Shown one piece after another: positions 16,506 to 24,396 of a DNA stretch of 32,575 nt (position 1 is the stretch's first letter; each line of letters begins with the position of its first letter). The notes beneath the pieces were generated by a model, which had not been told where the DNA came from, made no database searches, and saw only the letters and a program-made list of their open reading frames with translations. The position numbers were made by a program, and so were the translations under genes. The DNA is from an uncultured euryarchaeote (GTDB taxonomy: Archaea > Thermoplasmatota > Poseidoniia > Poseidoniales > Poseidoniaceae): assembly GCA_937897365.1 (NCBI GenBank), contig CALCOP010000144.1, positions 1-32,575 of the forward strand, given 5' to 3'.

Positions 16506-17774
16506 ATGCACATTGCCATGGTATCCGGTGAATACCCTCCTCGTTGGGGCGGTATCGGTTCAGTGGTCTACCATTTAGCAGGTCACTTGGCAGACCGTGG
16601 CCATAGTGTAAGTGTGATTACTCGGACACACAAAGCTCGTACTCCGGCTCAACAAGGCGTCTCTGTCATCGAAGTGCCTTGGCTTAAGGCTCCGATGGCA
16701 TTTACCCGTTCTTACGGAAAGCACGCTCTGAGAGCACTTCAAACCCTCCATCGAAAGGAACCGATAGATGTTGTCCACACACTCCTACCTTTGGTGAGTT
16801 GGACGAAAAAAGAGTTTAGAATGGTTGAAGAAACCATCGCCCCAGTTGTTTCAGCGCTCAACGGTAGTTGGATTGGAGAGCGAGAAGGAATGCGGTTAGC
16901 AGCCAAACACCGCGAATCAGCTACATGGAAAAATCCCAATGACTTGGCCATTTTAATGACTGCGAAATGGTATGCGAGGTATGAGCAAGCAGGGGTATCG
17001 GAATCCTCGGCATGCGTCGCTATCAGTGAATCGACAAAACAAGAGTTTCAACGTTGGTATTCTCCTCCAGACCAATGGAATTGTGAGACGGTTCTGTATG
17101 GCGTGGACCATTTGGTTTTCCGACCGTTGAATACCGATAACGAAGAGGAACATCTTGAACATGAAGCACTTCGTAAAAAATACGATGCAGCAGATGAAGA
17201 TGCTTTGTGCGGACGTGCTTCGAAAAAGACTCCACTTTTACTTGCAGTTGGACGACTTGTTGCTCGTAAAGGTCATCGCACTTTACTCAGAGCCATGCCT
17301 GAAATTCTTCAGCGGTACCCCGGGGCGCGATTATGTATTATCGGCCGAGGTCATATGGGTAAAACTCTCTTAAAGCAAGCAAAGAAACTCGGTGTAGGCC
17401 ATGCAGTTTTCATTCGTTCAGGAATGTCTTTCGAAGCCTTAGCACAGCACTTCCGTAGTGCTGATCTCGTTGTCTACCCGTCATACTACGAAGGTCAGGG
17501 TTTGATTCCTTTGGAGGCATTAGCGAGTGGTACTCCGGTCGTGACGGTTGACCAACCACCTCTCACTGAAATGATTGATTCAACCGTTGGGGAATTATTT
17601 GAAACTGGCAACCCGTCAGATCTCGCAGATGCTGTTTGCCGTTCTCTTGATGACCCAGAAGGTCGTACTGCTCAAGCCTTGAGGGGTCGAGAACGGGTTC
17701 TCAACACCTATACCTATGAGCATAATGCTGAAGATTACGAAAAGATCTACCAAAATCTTGTATCGCCCTCTTGA
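16506..17774 (+). CDS. Family 4 glycosyltransferase (GT-B fold)
   Basis: This 422-residue retaining glycosyltransferase starts with the GT4 N-terminal loop MHIAMVSGEYPPRWGGIGSVVYHLA, which binds the acceptor. VISESTK-type acceptor-domain elements (CVAISESTKQEF) follow, then the C-terminal donor domain with LLAVGRLVARKGHRTLLRAM (about 245-265), and the EX7E motif in YEGQGLIPLEALASGTPVV (about 327-345). These features place it with WaaG/MshA-like enzymes that use nucleotide sugars on the cytoplasmic face. It has no membrane helices. It opens a plus-strand series of surface-protein genes (BNR, TSP3, Trp-tail, Lnb-like) and is divergent from the GT2 gene, so a role in glycosylating these products or a surface glycan is likely, but not shown. 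Start ATG 16506; no strong SD. Confidence 0.92.
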   Translation: MHIAMVSGEYPPRWGGIGSVVYHLAGHLADRGHSVSVITRTHKARTPAQQGVSVIEVPWLKAPMAFTRSYGKHALRALQTLHRKEPIDVVHTLLPLVSWTKKEFRMVEETIAPVVSALNGSWIGEREGMRLAAKHRESATWKNPNDLAILMTAKWYARYEQAGVSESSACVAISESTKQEFQRWYSPPDQWNCETVLYGVDHLVFRPLNTDNEEEHLEHEALRKKYDAADEDALCGRASKKTPLLLAVGRLVARKGHRTLLRAMPEILQRYPGARLCIIGRGHMGKTLLKQAKKLGVGHAVFIRSGMSFEALAQHFRSADLVVYPSYYEGQGLIPLEALASGTPVVTVDQPPLTEMIDSTVGELFETGNPSDLADAVCRSLDDPEGRTAQALRGRERVLNTYTYEHNAEDYEKIYQNLVSPS

Positions 17775-17828
17775 ATTTCAAAACTCAGTTGGCGGAACCT
17801 CCAAAGCACCCCGCTACTTCAACACACC

Positions 17829-19565
17829 ATGGCGAACAAAGTTCCAGAGGGAAAATTGCTCGCTGATGAGGCCACATCTCCTGATTCATCAGGCAAACGC
17901 GACCTCAATTTTGCAGCCGGTTCAACCATTGCTGTGGCGCTCATAACACTTCTCTTTGCTGCAATCTTGGGCCCCTCAGTTTCAAACGGCTTGAATCCAA
18001 ATGAGGTCCAAGAGTCTTACCAAGGTGACCAGGTGTACTTCACTTGGGATGAACCAGAATATATGCCTCGCCATGAGGAATGTATCGATCCTGATAATGG
18101 TCAAGATCCTGGCTATGAAGGCTACGGAATCGGCTATGAACCAAGCCTCTCAATCGACAGTCAAGGAAACCTATTCGTCACTGCGCACAAAGATCTGCGA
18201 TGGGGTGGAGAAGGGAATCCATTTGCTCCGATTATCGGTGGAAACCTCGATACATGGTATGCATGCCAAGACGGAGAAATGACCAGTTGGGATTACTGGG
18301 CTTCATGGTTTTGGATTTCAAACGACGGCGGCAAGACATGGGGTCACGGTGAAAATTTCAACCCCACTCCGGGAAATTTAGGAAATTCAGTTGTCGGTTC
18401 AGCAGCTGGAGCTGGCTCAGAGTGTTTGGGTGATGAAGGGGATATAGCCGTTGATGCGAACGACGTCGTCTATTATCTTGATACAACTCTCGAGGACAAT
18501 TGGTGGCACATGTTTGAAGACGGAGGAACCTCTTACATCTCGCCTTCGGTTTGCGAGCGAATGCAAACGATGGCTGCAGATGACCGACCGTGGGTAACTG
18601 CTCAGGGTGATGGCATTATTCATTATCTTGGAAATTCAGGTGCTTCGCCTCCTGAATGTTCTGGTGATGCAGGGCGTTACTGGTATTATCATTCAGAAAC
18701 TGGACGAGCGCCTTTCTCTCAATGCTACGCAATGCCGGGTGGCTGGTCTACCATCTCCGCTCAAAACCACGGCCCCTATGTTTTTGTTGCTCAAGAAGAT
18801 GCTGATTCGAACACCGGCGTTGTTCACGTTCGAATTAGCGATGAATATGGTCGAGGAACGGGTCCAAGCCCAAGTGATGGCACCTGGCAAGAACCTGTTG
18901 CTGTCGGTCCTCGAGAAGGTAATTGCCCTGAAGGCTACCCGGTAGTCAACAACAATGAGGGTGGTATGGTTGTGGTTGTATGGGCTGATTGTCCGAATGG
19001 AAACACCGGTGCTTGGGAAATGCGCATCGCAGTTTCTTACGATAACGGAAGCAGTTGGCAATCATGGAATGCAACTGCATTTGACCGAGGAATCAACATG
19101 TATCCCTTTGTTTCGATTACTGAAGACCAAGTTGTCAGTTTAGCTTTCTATGGTCTCGATTATGATCAGAAGAACAGCGAAGATGGATATGTTGCTGGTA
19201 AAGATTGGTATCTGTATGCAGGTGCATTACATCACCCGATCGAAGGCGATGAATGGGACTTTAGAATCGTCGATCCAACACCACTGCACACCGTGACCGA
19301 TTACGAGGAAAGCAGTGGTGATACCCATGCCCTCCATGATTTCTTTGAGACGGTGATGTCGCCTGATGGTTCTTGGATGGGAATCGCGTATCAGGAGAAT
19401 GTTGGACTGCATCCATTTGAAGAAAATGAAGAGCAGCGCTACATCAAATTCATTCGTGGCGACATCTCTTCAACTCACAGTGTCGTGACCTCCTCTGATT
19501 CATCTTCGCCAATGATGCCTATCTTTTCACTTGAAGAATTGATTCTCGCTGTTCGCTCTGAATAA
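17829..19565 (+). CDS. Signal-anchored BNR/sialidase-like beta-propeller protein
   Basis: This 578-residue protein has one N-terminal hydrophobic segment (about residues 29-49; GSTIAVALITLLFAAILGP) after a 28-residue charged cytoplasmic part, so it is either signal-anchored or cleaved after GPSVSNG. The ectodomain shows Asp-box/BNR repeats: SNDGGKTWGHGENF (about 170), SYDNGSSWQSWNA (about 405), and related strands EPSLSIDSQGNLFVTAHK and DIAVDANDVVYYLD. This is the pattern of six-bladed sialidase-like propellers. The region is rich in Trp, Gly and acidic residues (YACQDGEMTSWDYWASWFW). The RIP/catalytic Arg triad of true sialidases is not identifiable, so it is more likely a binding or sorting propeller than a confirmed hydrolase. 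A palindrome follows 6 nt after the stop. Confidence 0.8.
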   Translation: MANKVPEGKLLADEATSPDSSGKRDLNFAAGSTIAVALITLLFAAILGPSVSNGLNPNEVQESYQGDQVYFTWDEPEYMPRHEECIDPDNGQDPGYEGYGIGYEPSLSIDSQGNLFVTAHKDLRWGGEGNPFAPIIGGNLDTWYACQDGEMTSWDYWASWFWISNDGGKTWGHGENFNPTPGNLGNSVVGSAAGAGSECLGDEGDIAVDANDVVYYLDTTLEDNWWHMFEDGGTSYISPSVCERMQTMAADDRPWVTAQGDGIIHYLGNSGASPPECSGDAGRYWYYHSETGRAPFSQCYAMPGGWSTISAQNHGPYVFVAQEDADSNTGVVHVRISDEYGRGTGPSPSDGTWQEPVAVGPREGNCPEGYPVVNNNEGGMVVVVWADCPNGNTGAWEMRIAVSYDNGSSWQSWNATAFDRGINMYPFVSITEDQVVSLAFYGLDYDQKNSEDGYVAGKDWYLYAGALHHPIEGDEWDFRIVDPTPLHTVTDYEESSGDTHALHDFFETVMSPDGSWMGIAYQENVGLHPFEENEEQRYIKFIRGDISSTHSVVTSSDSSSPMMPIFSLEELILAVRSE

Positions 19566-19571
19566 TTTTCA

Positions 19572-19590
19572 TGACACCCTACGGGTGTCA
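19572..19590. promoter_or_regulatory. Palindrome A: TGACACCC-TAC-GGGTGTCA
   Basis: A perfect 8-bp inverted repeat with a 3-nt centre lies 6 nt after the BNR stop and 45 nt before the TSP3-rod start at 19636. No T-run follows on either strand, so it is not a typical terminator. A near-copy (25084-25102) precedes the other TSP3-rod gene, where no upstream gene ends. An operator or a transcript hairpin for the downstream gene is therefore favoured. Confidence 0.6.
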
Positions 19591-19635
19591 ACGATAAGGC
19601 GCGGTGTTCATAGGCACACTACCTATTGGATAACC

Positions 19636-22215
19636 ATGCTCGCGAAGCGGTTGATGTCCATCTGCCTCGCCGCGATGATGCTCTCAATGTTGCCCTCAGT
19701 CTCCGCTGACGACGATATTCAGAGCGCAAGCCCACTTACCGATGGTGTTACGTCCAACGGTTATGTTTGTGATCCGGATTGCGATGCCGGTCGAGACAAA
19801 GCCGATTTTTGGAAAATTGAAGCTCGTAAGGGCGATATCGTTCAAGTTTCTTTTTCCGGTTCTATGAACGGACCTGCCTGGTGGTGCCCTGGTGATGGAT
19901 GGACCGGACGATTTTCTCTACTTGATGCCCAAGGAAGCGTTATCGTTGACACAATGGCAGATGATAGTGCAGCATCCAAAGTTCTCTCCACAACTGTGAA
20001 TACTGCAAGTTATGTGTATGTCAAAGTCAAAGCCGACGATTCTTGGTGTAACGATGGTTTCGATTATACACTCACACCTTCAATCGATAAAGCAAATCGA
20101 GATTACGATGAAGACGGCTTCATCGATAACGATGATGACTGTGATGACCTTGTAGGAACCTCCACGAATGACCGAAAAGGTTGTACTGATTCAGATTCAG
20201 ATGGATGGTCTGACCCTGATTCAGGATGGGGCCCCCAAAATGGAGCTGATGCTTTCGTCAATGAAAATTCACAGTGGTTGGACAGCGATAACGATGGTTA
20301 TGGTGATAATCTCGAAGGGTTCGAAGGTGATCATTGTCCGTTCCGAAGAGGATATTCTGTTCTTGACCGCTACGGTTGTCTTGATTCTGATGGTGATGGC
20401 TATTCAAACGAAGACCCAGGTGGTTTAGATGGTGTAACTGCGTGGTATGCCCACCCGGTTGGGTTTGGGGATGCATTCCCGCTTGATGCAACTCAATGGA
20501 ACGATACCGATGCCGATGGCTACGGAGATAATTGGGAAGATGGCGATTGGAACATTACTCGAGAAGGATGGGGAATTGGTTCGTGGATGTTTAATGCTTC
20601 AACGCCCGATGCTTGCCCGTTCATTACCGGTACTTCAACCGGAGATAGGTATGGTTGCACCGATACGGATGGTGATGGATTTTCCGATGGTGATGTAAAC
20701 TGGACGAAGGCCAACGGTTCTGATGCATTCCCACTTGAACCAACACAATGGCAAGACCGTGATTTTGATGGTTGGGGTGACAACCAATCCGAAGGTGCTC
20801 TTCAAGTCGATGATTTCCCTGACAATCCAACCCAATGGGCTGATTCGGATGAAGATGGTTGGGGCGATAACCAATCATATGGCGCCACTCAAATTGATGA
20901 TTTCCCATTCATAGAATCTCAATATCGAGACACAGATGGAGATGGATATGGCGATAACCTTGGTGGTTTTGAGGGGGACGTTTGCGTATTCTCCTCTGCT
21001 GAAGAAGTCGAATCCGGCTGGATATCTCGTTACGATCGTCTTGGATGCCGTGACGTCGATTCAGACGGCTATTCAGATCCAAGCAGTGATTGGATTGCTC
21101 ATCCAAATGGTTTTGCGGACGCATTCCCGAATGACGAGAGTCAATGGTATGATACCGATGATGATGGTTATGGAGATAACCTCGAATATTTCGATGGCCA
21201 AACACTCCGAGTTGCTTATCGGGGTGATGGATGCAGAACCACAGAAGGTTCCTCCACTTTCGACCGTTGGGGATGTCCTGACAGTGATGAAGATGGATGG
21301 TCTGATCCTACAAGTTCATGGTTAGCAAGTCCTGGAGGAAAAGGCGATGCATGGCCTATGGACGTGACACAATGGCACGATATTGATGGTGACGGGCGCG
21401 GTGACAACCCTCTTGGGACAACTGCGGATGTTTGCCCAACCCAAGCAGGAACTTCCGTCGGACCTTCCTCAGGTGGCGACCGATGGGGTTGCCCAGATAC
21501 GGACGGCGACGGATGGTCAGATTTAGGTGATGCATTCATACATGAGCCCACTCAATACAGGGATACAGATGGTGATGGCTTTGGAGATTCTGTAGACGGT
21601 AATCAGGGTGATGCGTGCCCAGAAGTGCGTGGAACCTCACTTCTCGACCGTCTTGGCTGCCGTGATACCGATGGTGATGGTTGGTCAGACCCGACAGATT
21701 CCTGGCAAGCTCACCCTTATGGTTCTGCAGACTCTTTCCCTACTGAATCTCTTCAATGGCGTGATTCAGACGGTGATGGCTTTGGCGACGTCCCATTAGG
21801 TGCTCTTCGCGATGATTGTCCTGACGTTGCAGGAATTTCAATGCGCGATGCTCAAGGCTGCGTCGATTCCAATGGAGACGGTTGGTCCGATTCTTATGGA
21901 GAATTCGCCGCCGCAGTTGCAATTCTTGGAGAAGACCCAGCAGCGTCCTGGTTGACATACCTCGTGATTGGATTTGGATTCATTTTTGGAGCGACTTTAG
22001 CCCTGATTGTTCGTAAAAACAAGGATGGAGAAATGATACAAGACGAATTGTTTGAATCTAAAGAATCTGCTGAACTTGATGCCCTTACAATGGAATCTAT
22101 GCCTGCCCCTATGATTCCTCTTGAGGACCTCCCCCCTCTCCCCATACCGGAGGGAATGGAGATGCCTTTGCCTCCGCTACCTGAACCTGAACAAGGAGGT
22201 GAGGTCAATGAGTGA
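19636..22215 (+). CDS. TSP3-repeat rod protein with PPC-like N-terminal domain, membrane helix and Pro-rich tail
   Basis: This exported protein has about 859 residues. Its signal peptide is MLAKRLMSICLAAMMLSMLPSVSA. A PPC-like beta domain follows (about 27-150; ADFWKIEARKGDIVQVSFSG, YVYVKVKADDSWCNDGFDYTL) with four or more Cys. Then come about 18 calcium-binding TSP3 repeats. They alternate in type, DxDGDGWSDPxxxW and QWxDxDGDGYGDN, and are separated by Cys-pair loops (DxCPxxxGTSxxDRxGC). One membrane helix (WLTYLVIGFGFIFGATLALIV) leads to a cytoplasmic tail with LPPLP-rich ends (EDLPPLPIPEGMEMPLPPLP). TSP3 repeats form calcium-stabilised rods; here they probably hold the N-terminal domain away from the membrane. 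The ORF track starts at GTG 19585, which lies inside palindrome A. ATG 19636 gives a normal signal peptide. The gene overlaps the next by 8 nt. Confidence 0.88.
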   Translation: MLAKRLMSICLAAMMLSMLPSVSADDDIQSASPLTDGVTSNGYVCDPDCDAGRDKADFWKIEARKGDIVQVSFSGSMNGPAWWCPGDGWTGRFSLLDAQGSVIVDTMADDSAASKVLSTTVNTASYVYVKVKADDSWCNDGFDYTLTPSIDKANRDYDEDGFIDNDDDCDDLVGTSTNDRKGCTDSDSDGWSDPDSGWGPQNGADAFVNENSQWLDSDNDGYGDNLEGFEGDHCPFRRGYSVLDRYGCLDSDGDGYSNEDPGGLDGVTAWYAHPVGFGDAFPLDATQWNDTDADGYGDNWEDGDWNITREGWGIGSWMFNASTPDACPFITGTSTGDRYGCTDTDGDGFSDGDVNWTKANGSDAFPLEPTQWQDRDFDGWGDNQSEGALQVDDFPDNPTQWADSDEDGWGDNQSYGATQIDDFPFIESQYRDTDGDGYGDNLGGFEGDVCVFSSAEEVESGWISRYDRLGCRDVDSDGYSDPSSDWIAHPNGFADAFPNDESQWYDTDDDGYGDNLEYFDGQTLRVAYRGDGCRTTEGSSTFDRWGCPDSDEDGWSDPTSSWLASPGGKGDAWPMDVTQWHDIDGDGRGDNPLGTTADVCPTQAGTSVGPSSGGDRWGCPDTDGDGWSDLGDAFIHEPTQYRDTDGDGFGDSVDGNQGDACPEVRGTSLLDRLGCRDTDGDGWSDPTDSWQAHPYGSADSFPTESLQWRDSDGDGFGDVPLGALRDDCPDVAGISMRDAQGCVDSNGDGWSDSYGEFAAAVAILGEDPAASWLTYLVIGFGFIFGATLALIVRKNKDGEMIQDELFESKESAELDALTMESMPAPMIPLEDLPPLPIPEGMEMPLPPLPEPEQGGEVNE
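22193..22202 (+). promoter_or_regulatory. Strong Shine-Dalgarno AAGGAGGTGA
   Basis: AAGGAGGTGA is nearly full complementarity to the archaeal 16S 3' end. It lies 5 nt before ATG 22208, within the last codons of the TSP3-rod gene. It fixes the start of the downstream gene at 22208 rather than at the ORF-track start 22121. Confidence 0.8.
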
Positions 22216-23530
22216 GTCGAAACTTCTTGTTCCGATACTTCTTGTCATGCTCTTCTTTGGTTGTATCGTCATGCCTTTGGGCATAGTGGAAGAGGTAGAA
22301 GCAGAAACTTCTGCTGTTGATGATGCTCTTTCTGGCGAAGGAATCACGTTAGTTGCATTGCGTAATGATACTATGGACATGAACCAGGATGGTGAACCTG
22401 ATGCCATACGAGTGGTTGTCATCCTCAACTCAAGTGCAGAATGGACTGAAATTGAATTGCGATTATATGGACTTCACAAGGACAAAGAAGTTCGTGAAGA
22501 TCAATATATGGCCTTCACCGGACAATCCAATGCAAGTTTGGTTTACGATGCTTGGTCACAAGGTGAACACTCTTTGCGCCTTGAATTTATCAACCAAGAT
22601 GGGAATAAAATTACCTCAATTCAATTGCCTACCTATGTCCTTACTCCTGCATTGAAAACTCCGCAAATCATGCTTGATTTGGATTCGCCAACTCGAATTG
22701 AGACGGGAGACTCGTGCTCAATCAATCGCATTTTTGCCGATGAAACCGGCCCTCGATATGACGCCTCTGGAACTCGAACGTTCTCTGGTGCGCCGTTCAC
22801 AGTTCTCGATAATCAAACCATTTTGGATTGCTCTCACTGGCCTGCGGGAGAATATGTGCTCAAAGAAGCCTATCGAAATGATTTAGGCCAAACTGCAGAA
22901 TACTGGCTCAATCTCACTATTCACAATCGCCCCGCACCTGCGTTTTCGCTGTCTGTGATTGGGAATGAAAATGTCACAGATAATCCTTGTGAAATCACAA
23001 TGGTGTCGAACATGCTCGGAGTTGATTTCTCTACCTTCGATAAAATTTGGACCGTTCAAGGTACGGAATTACCCGGTAATCGAAGTATCACTTACGACTG
23101 TACGGTGTTGCCTGCAGGTGTTCATCTGATTACTCTGGAAGTCATCAACAACGAAAAGATTCGAACCGTTCATGGTGTAAATCTTGTTCGACTCCCCGGA
23201 CTCAACCTGTCACAAGAAGAGGCAGCGACACTCCCGAGCCGTTCATTCGGTGACGAAACACCGACTGAATCTGTTGGCTGGTTTTCGATCGGAATTCTCG
23301 GATTAATTGTTTGTGTCGTTGTATTTGTGCTTCTTGTTCGAATGAAAGAAGATACAAGTGCTTCTTCTTTACGGAATCTTGGGCCTATGCCTATGATTCT
23401 GGCCGATGGTTCACCTGATGCTCAAGGTCTTCCAACAATGACAGATGCAGAAGGAGTCCTTTGGCGCCAACATCCAGACGGTACAACGGATTGGTGGGAT
23501 GACCAACTTCGAATTTGGCATAAATGGTGA
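22208..23530 (+). CDS. Secreted single-pass protein with Trp-rich cytoplasmic tail
   Basis: This protein has 440 residues. A signal peptide (LLVPILLVMLFFGCIVMPLGIVEEVEA) precedes an extracytoplasmic part of three apparent beta-sandwich units, the first carrying an EF-like loop, DMNQDGEPDAIRV. Cys are scattered in pairs (DSCSINR, LDCSHW; NPCEITM, YDCTVL), suggesting one disulfide per domain. One membrane helix (VGWFSIGILGLIVCVVVFVLLVRM) follows. The tail of about 55 residues contains PMPMILADGSPDAQG, then a compact aromatic end, EGVLWRQHPDGTTDWWDDQLRIWHKW. The aromatic end could fold as a small WW-like or SH3-like beta unit. The function is not recognised. It overlaps the TSP3-rod gene by 8 nt and the Lnb-like gene's SD sits on its stop. 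The three are very likely one operon and possibly one complex. Confidence 0.8.
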   Translation: MSESKLLVPILLVMLFFGCIVMPLGIVEEVEAETSAVDDALSGEGITLVALRNDTMDMNQDGEPDAIRVVVILNSSAEWTEIELRLYGLHKDKEVREDQYMAFTGQSNASLVYDAWSQGEHSLRLEFINQDGNKITSIQLPTYVLTPALKTPQIMLDLDSPTRIETGDSCSINRIFADETGPRYDASGTRTFSGAPFTVLDNQTILDCSHWPAGEYVLKEAYRNDLGQTAEYWLNLTIHNRPAPAFSLSVIGNENVTDNPCEITMVSNMLGVDFSTFDKIWTVQGTELPGNRSITYDCTVLPAGVHLITLEVINNEKIRTVHGVNLVRLPGLNLSQEEAATLPSRSFGDETPTESVGWFSIGILGLIVCVVVFVLLVRMKEDTSASSLRNLGPMPMILADGSPDAQGLPTMTDAEGVLWRQHPDGTTDWWDDQLRIWHKW

Positions 23531-23534
23531 GGTG
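23529..23534 (+). promoter_or_regulatory. Shine-Dalgarno GAGGTG overlapping the upstream stop codon
   Basis: GAGGTG shares bases with the TGA stop at 23528-23530 and lies 7 nt before a GTG at 23542. The overlapping ATG at 23524 has no SD. This favours GTG 23542 as the start of the Lnb-like gene. Confidence 0.5.
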
Positions 23535-23541
23535 CTTACCA

Positions 23542-24396
23542 GTGTTAGACATTCTTCTCTTCACTCTTGCCTCATTTGTAATCTTCTGTGCACTAATTTG
23601 GCTGGTGAAAGTCCGTCCCCGAATACCACAAAATGAAGCTGAATGGAATTCTGATTGTGAATTTTTAACCACAACGACAATCGATGGTGACATGATTACT
23701 TTCCGAAACGTGCGTGATTTCTTCTGGCGCACAACCCGTGATCGTGACGAAGCATGGGTTGATGAGGTGATCGTCAATGTTGAAGAATTGAAAGATATTT
23801 GGTTTATGGTGGATCACTTTCATTCAATACATGGAATGGCACATACATACTTGACGTTTGAATTTAATGACGGAACTTGCCTTTCCTTTTCGTTCGAGGC
23901 CCGCCGAAGAGTGAAGCAACGATACCACCCTTGGGCCGGACTTTGGCGCAATTTTGAACTCTACCTTTTGGTTGGTTTTGAGCATGACCTCACCGGTCTG
24001 CGAACCAACGCGAGAGGAAATAAAGATTACATGTTCCGAGCCATTACTCCACCAGGTAAGGACAAAGATATGCTTCGCAGGCTTGCCAATAAAGCAAACC
24101 AGTTGGCTGAAAACCCCGAATGGTATCATTCCTTTCTTACGACTTGTAATACCTCGATTGTCCGGATGGTGAATCGAGTCACACCGGGGCGTGTGCCGTT
24201 CTTGTGGCGTAATTTTCTTCCAGGATATACGCCTAAGGCTGCGCTAAAACTCGGTTTGATTGAGGATTGGGGCGGTTTTGAGGTAACTCTTGAGAAAGCC
24301 CGAATCGATGAAGTCGCACGTGAATGGGACGGAAAGGGCAGTTACTCTGCAATGTTACGAGAGCATTTACCCCCTTCAACGATCCAAGAAAAGTAA
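23542..24396 (+). CDS. DUF4105 / Lnb N-terminal domain membrane enzyme
   Basis: This 284-residue protein has an N-terminal membrane helix (LLFTLASFVIFCALIWLVKV) and a domain of the DUF4105 family, named after the Lnb lipoprotein acyl-transfer enzymes of bacteria. Family signatures run in order: FRNVRDFFWRTT, SIHGMAHTYLTFEF (the conserved GxAHxxLxF His), LSFSFEARRR, YHPWAGLWRNFELYLLVG, LRTNARGNKDYMFR and ENPEWYHSFLTTCNTSI. In the last, the Cys aligns with the family NCTT cysteine. His and Cys are the expected catalytic pair. Bacterial members act on the outer face of the membrane. An archaeal substrate would have to be different from a bacterial diacylglyceryl lipoprotein. Start GTG 23542 is preferred (see SD entry); ATG 23524 is the alternative. 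The 3' end overlaps the convergent TPK gene by 21 nt. Confidence 0.85.
   Translation: MLDILLFTLASFVIFCALIWLVKVRPRIPQNEAEWNSDCEFLTTTTIDGDMITFRNVRDFFWRTTRDRDEAWVDEVIVNVEELKDIWFMVDHFHSIHGMAHTYLTFEFNDGTCLSFSFEARRRVKQRYHPWAGLWRNFELYLLVGFEHDLTGLRTNARGNKDYMFRAITPPGKDKDMLRRLANKANQLAENPEWYHSFLTTCNTSIVRMVNRVTPGRVPFLWRNFLPGYTPKAALKLGLIEDWGGFEVTLEKARIDEVAREWDGKGSYSAMLREHLPPSTIQEK

Noticed and set aside
16401-16511. N-terminal extension of the GT2 gene (start 16511)
   Set aside because: It would overlap the divergent GT4 start and adds 37 residues before the fold. ATG 16400 has an SD-like GTGAGG and fits the family.
17829-19565. BNR protein as a true sialidase
   Set aside because: Asp-box-like repeats are present, but the catalytic Arg triad and Tyr/Glu pair of sialidases could not be located. 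Only the fold is claimed.
19572-19590. Palindrome A as a simple transcription terminator of the BNR gene
   Set aside because: No T-run follows it, and its near-copy B lies in a divergent region where nothing terminates. Not fully excluded for copy A.
19585-19635. N-terminal extension of the TSP3-rod protein from GTG 19585
   Set aside because: The GTG lies inside palindrome A and would bury the signal peptide. ATG 19636 gives a normal signal sequence.
20100-21900. Regular GATGGTGATGG-type DNA repeats resembling a tandem or CRISPR-like array
   Set aside because: They are codons of the TSP3 calcium repeats in a continuous frame with varying spacing. No constant repeat/spacer structure exists.
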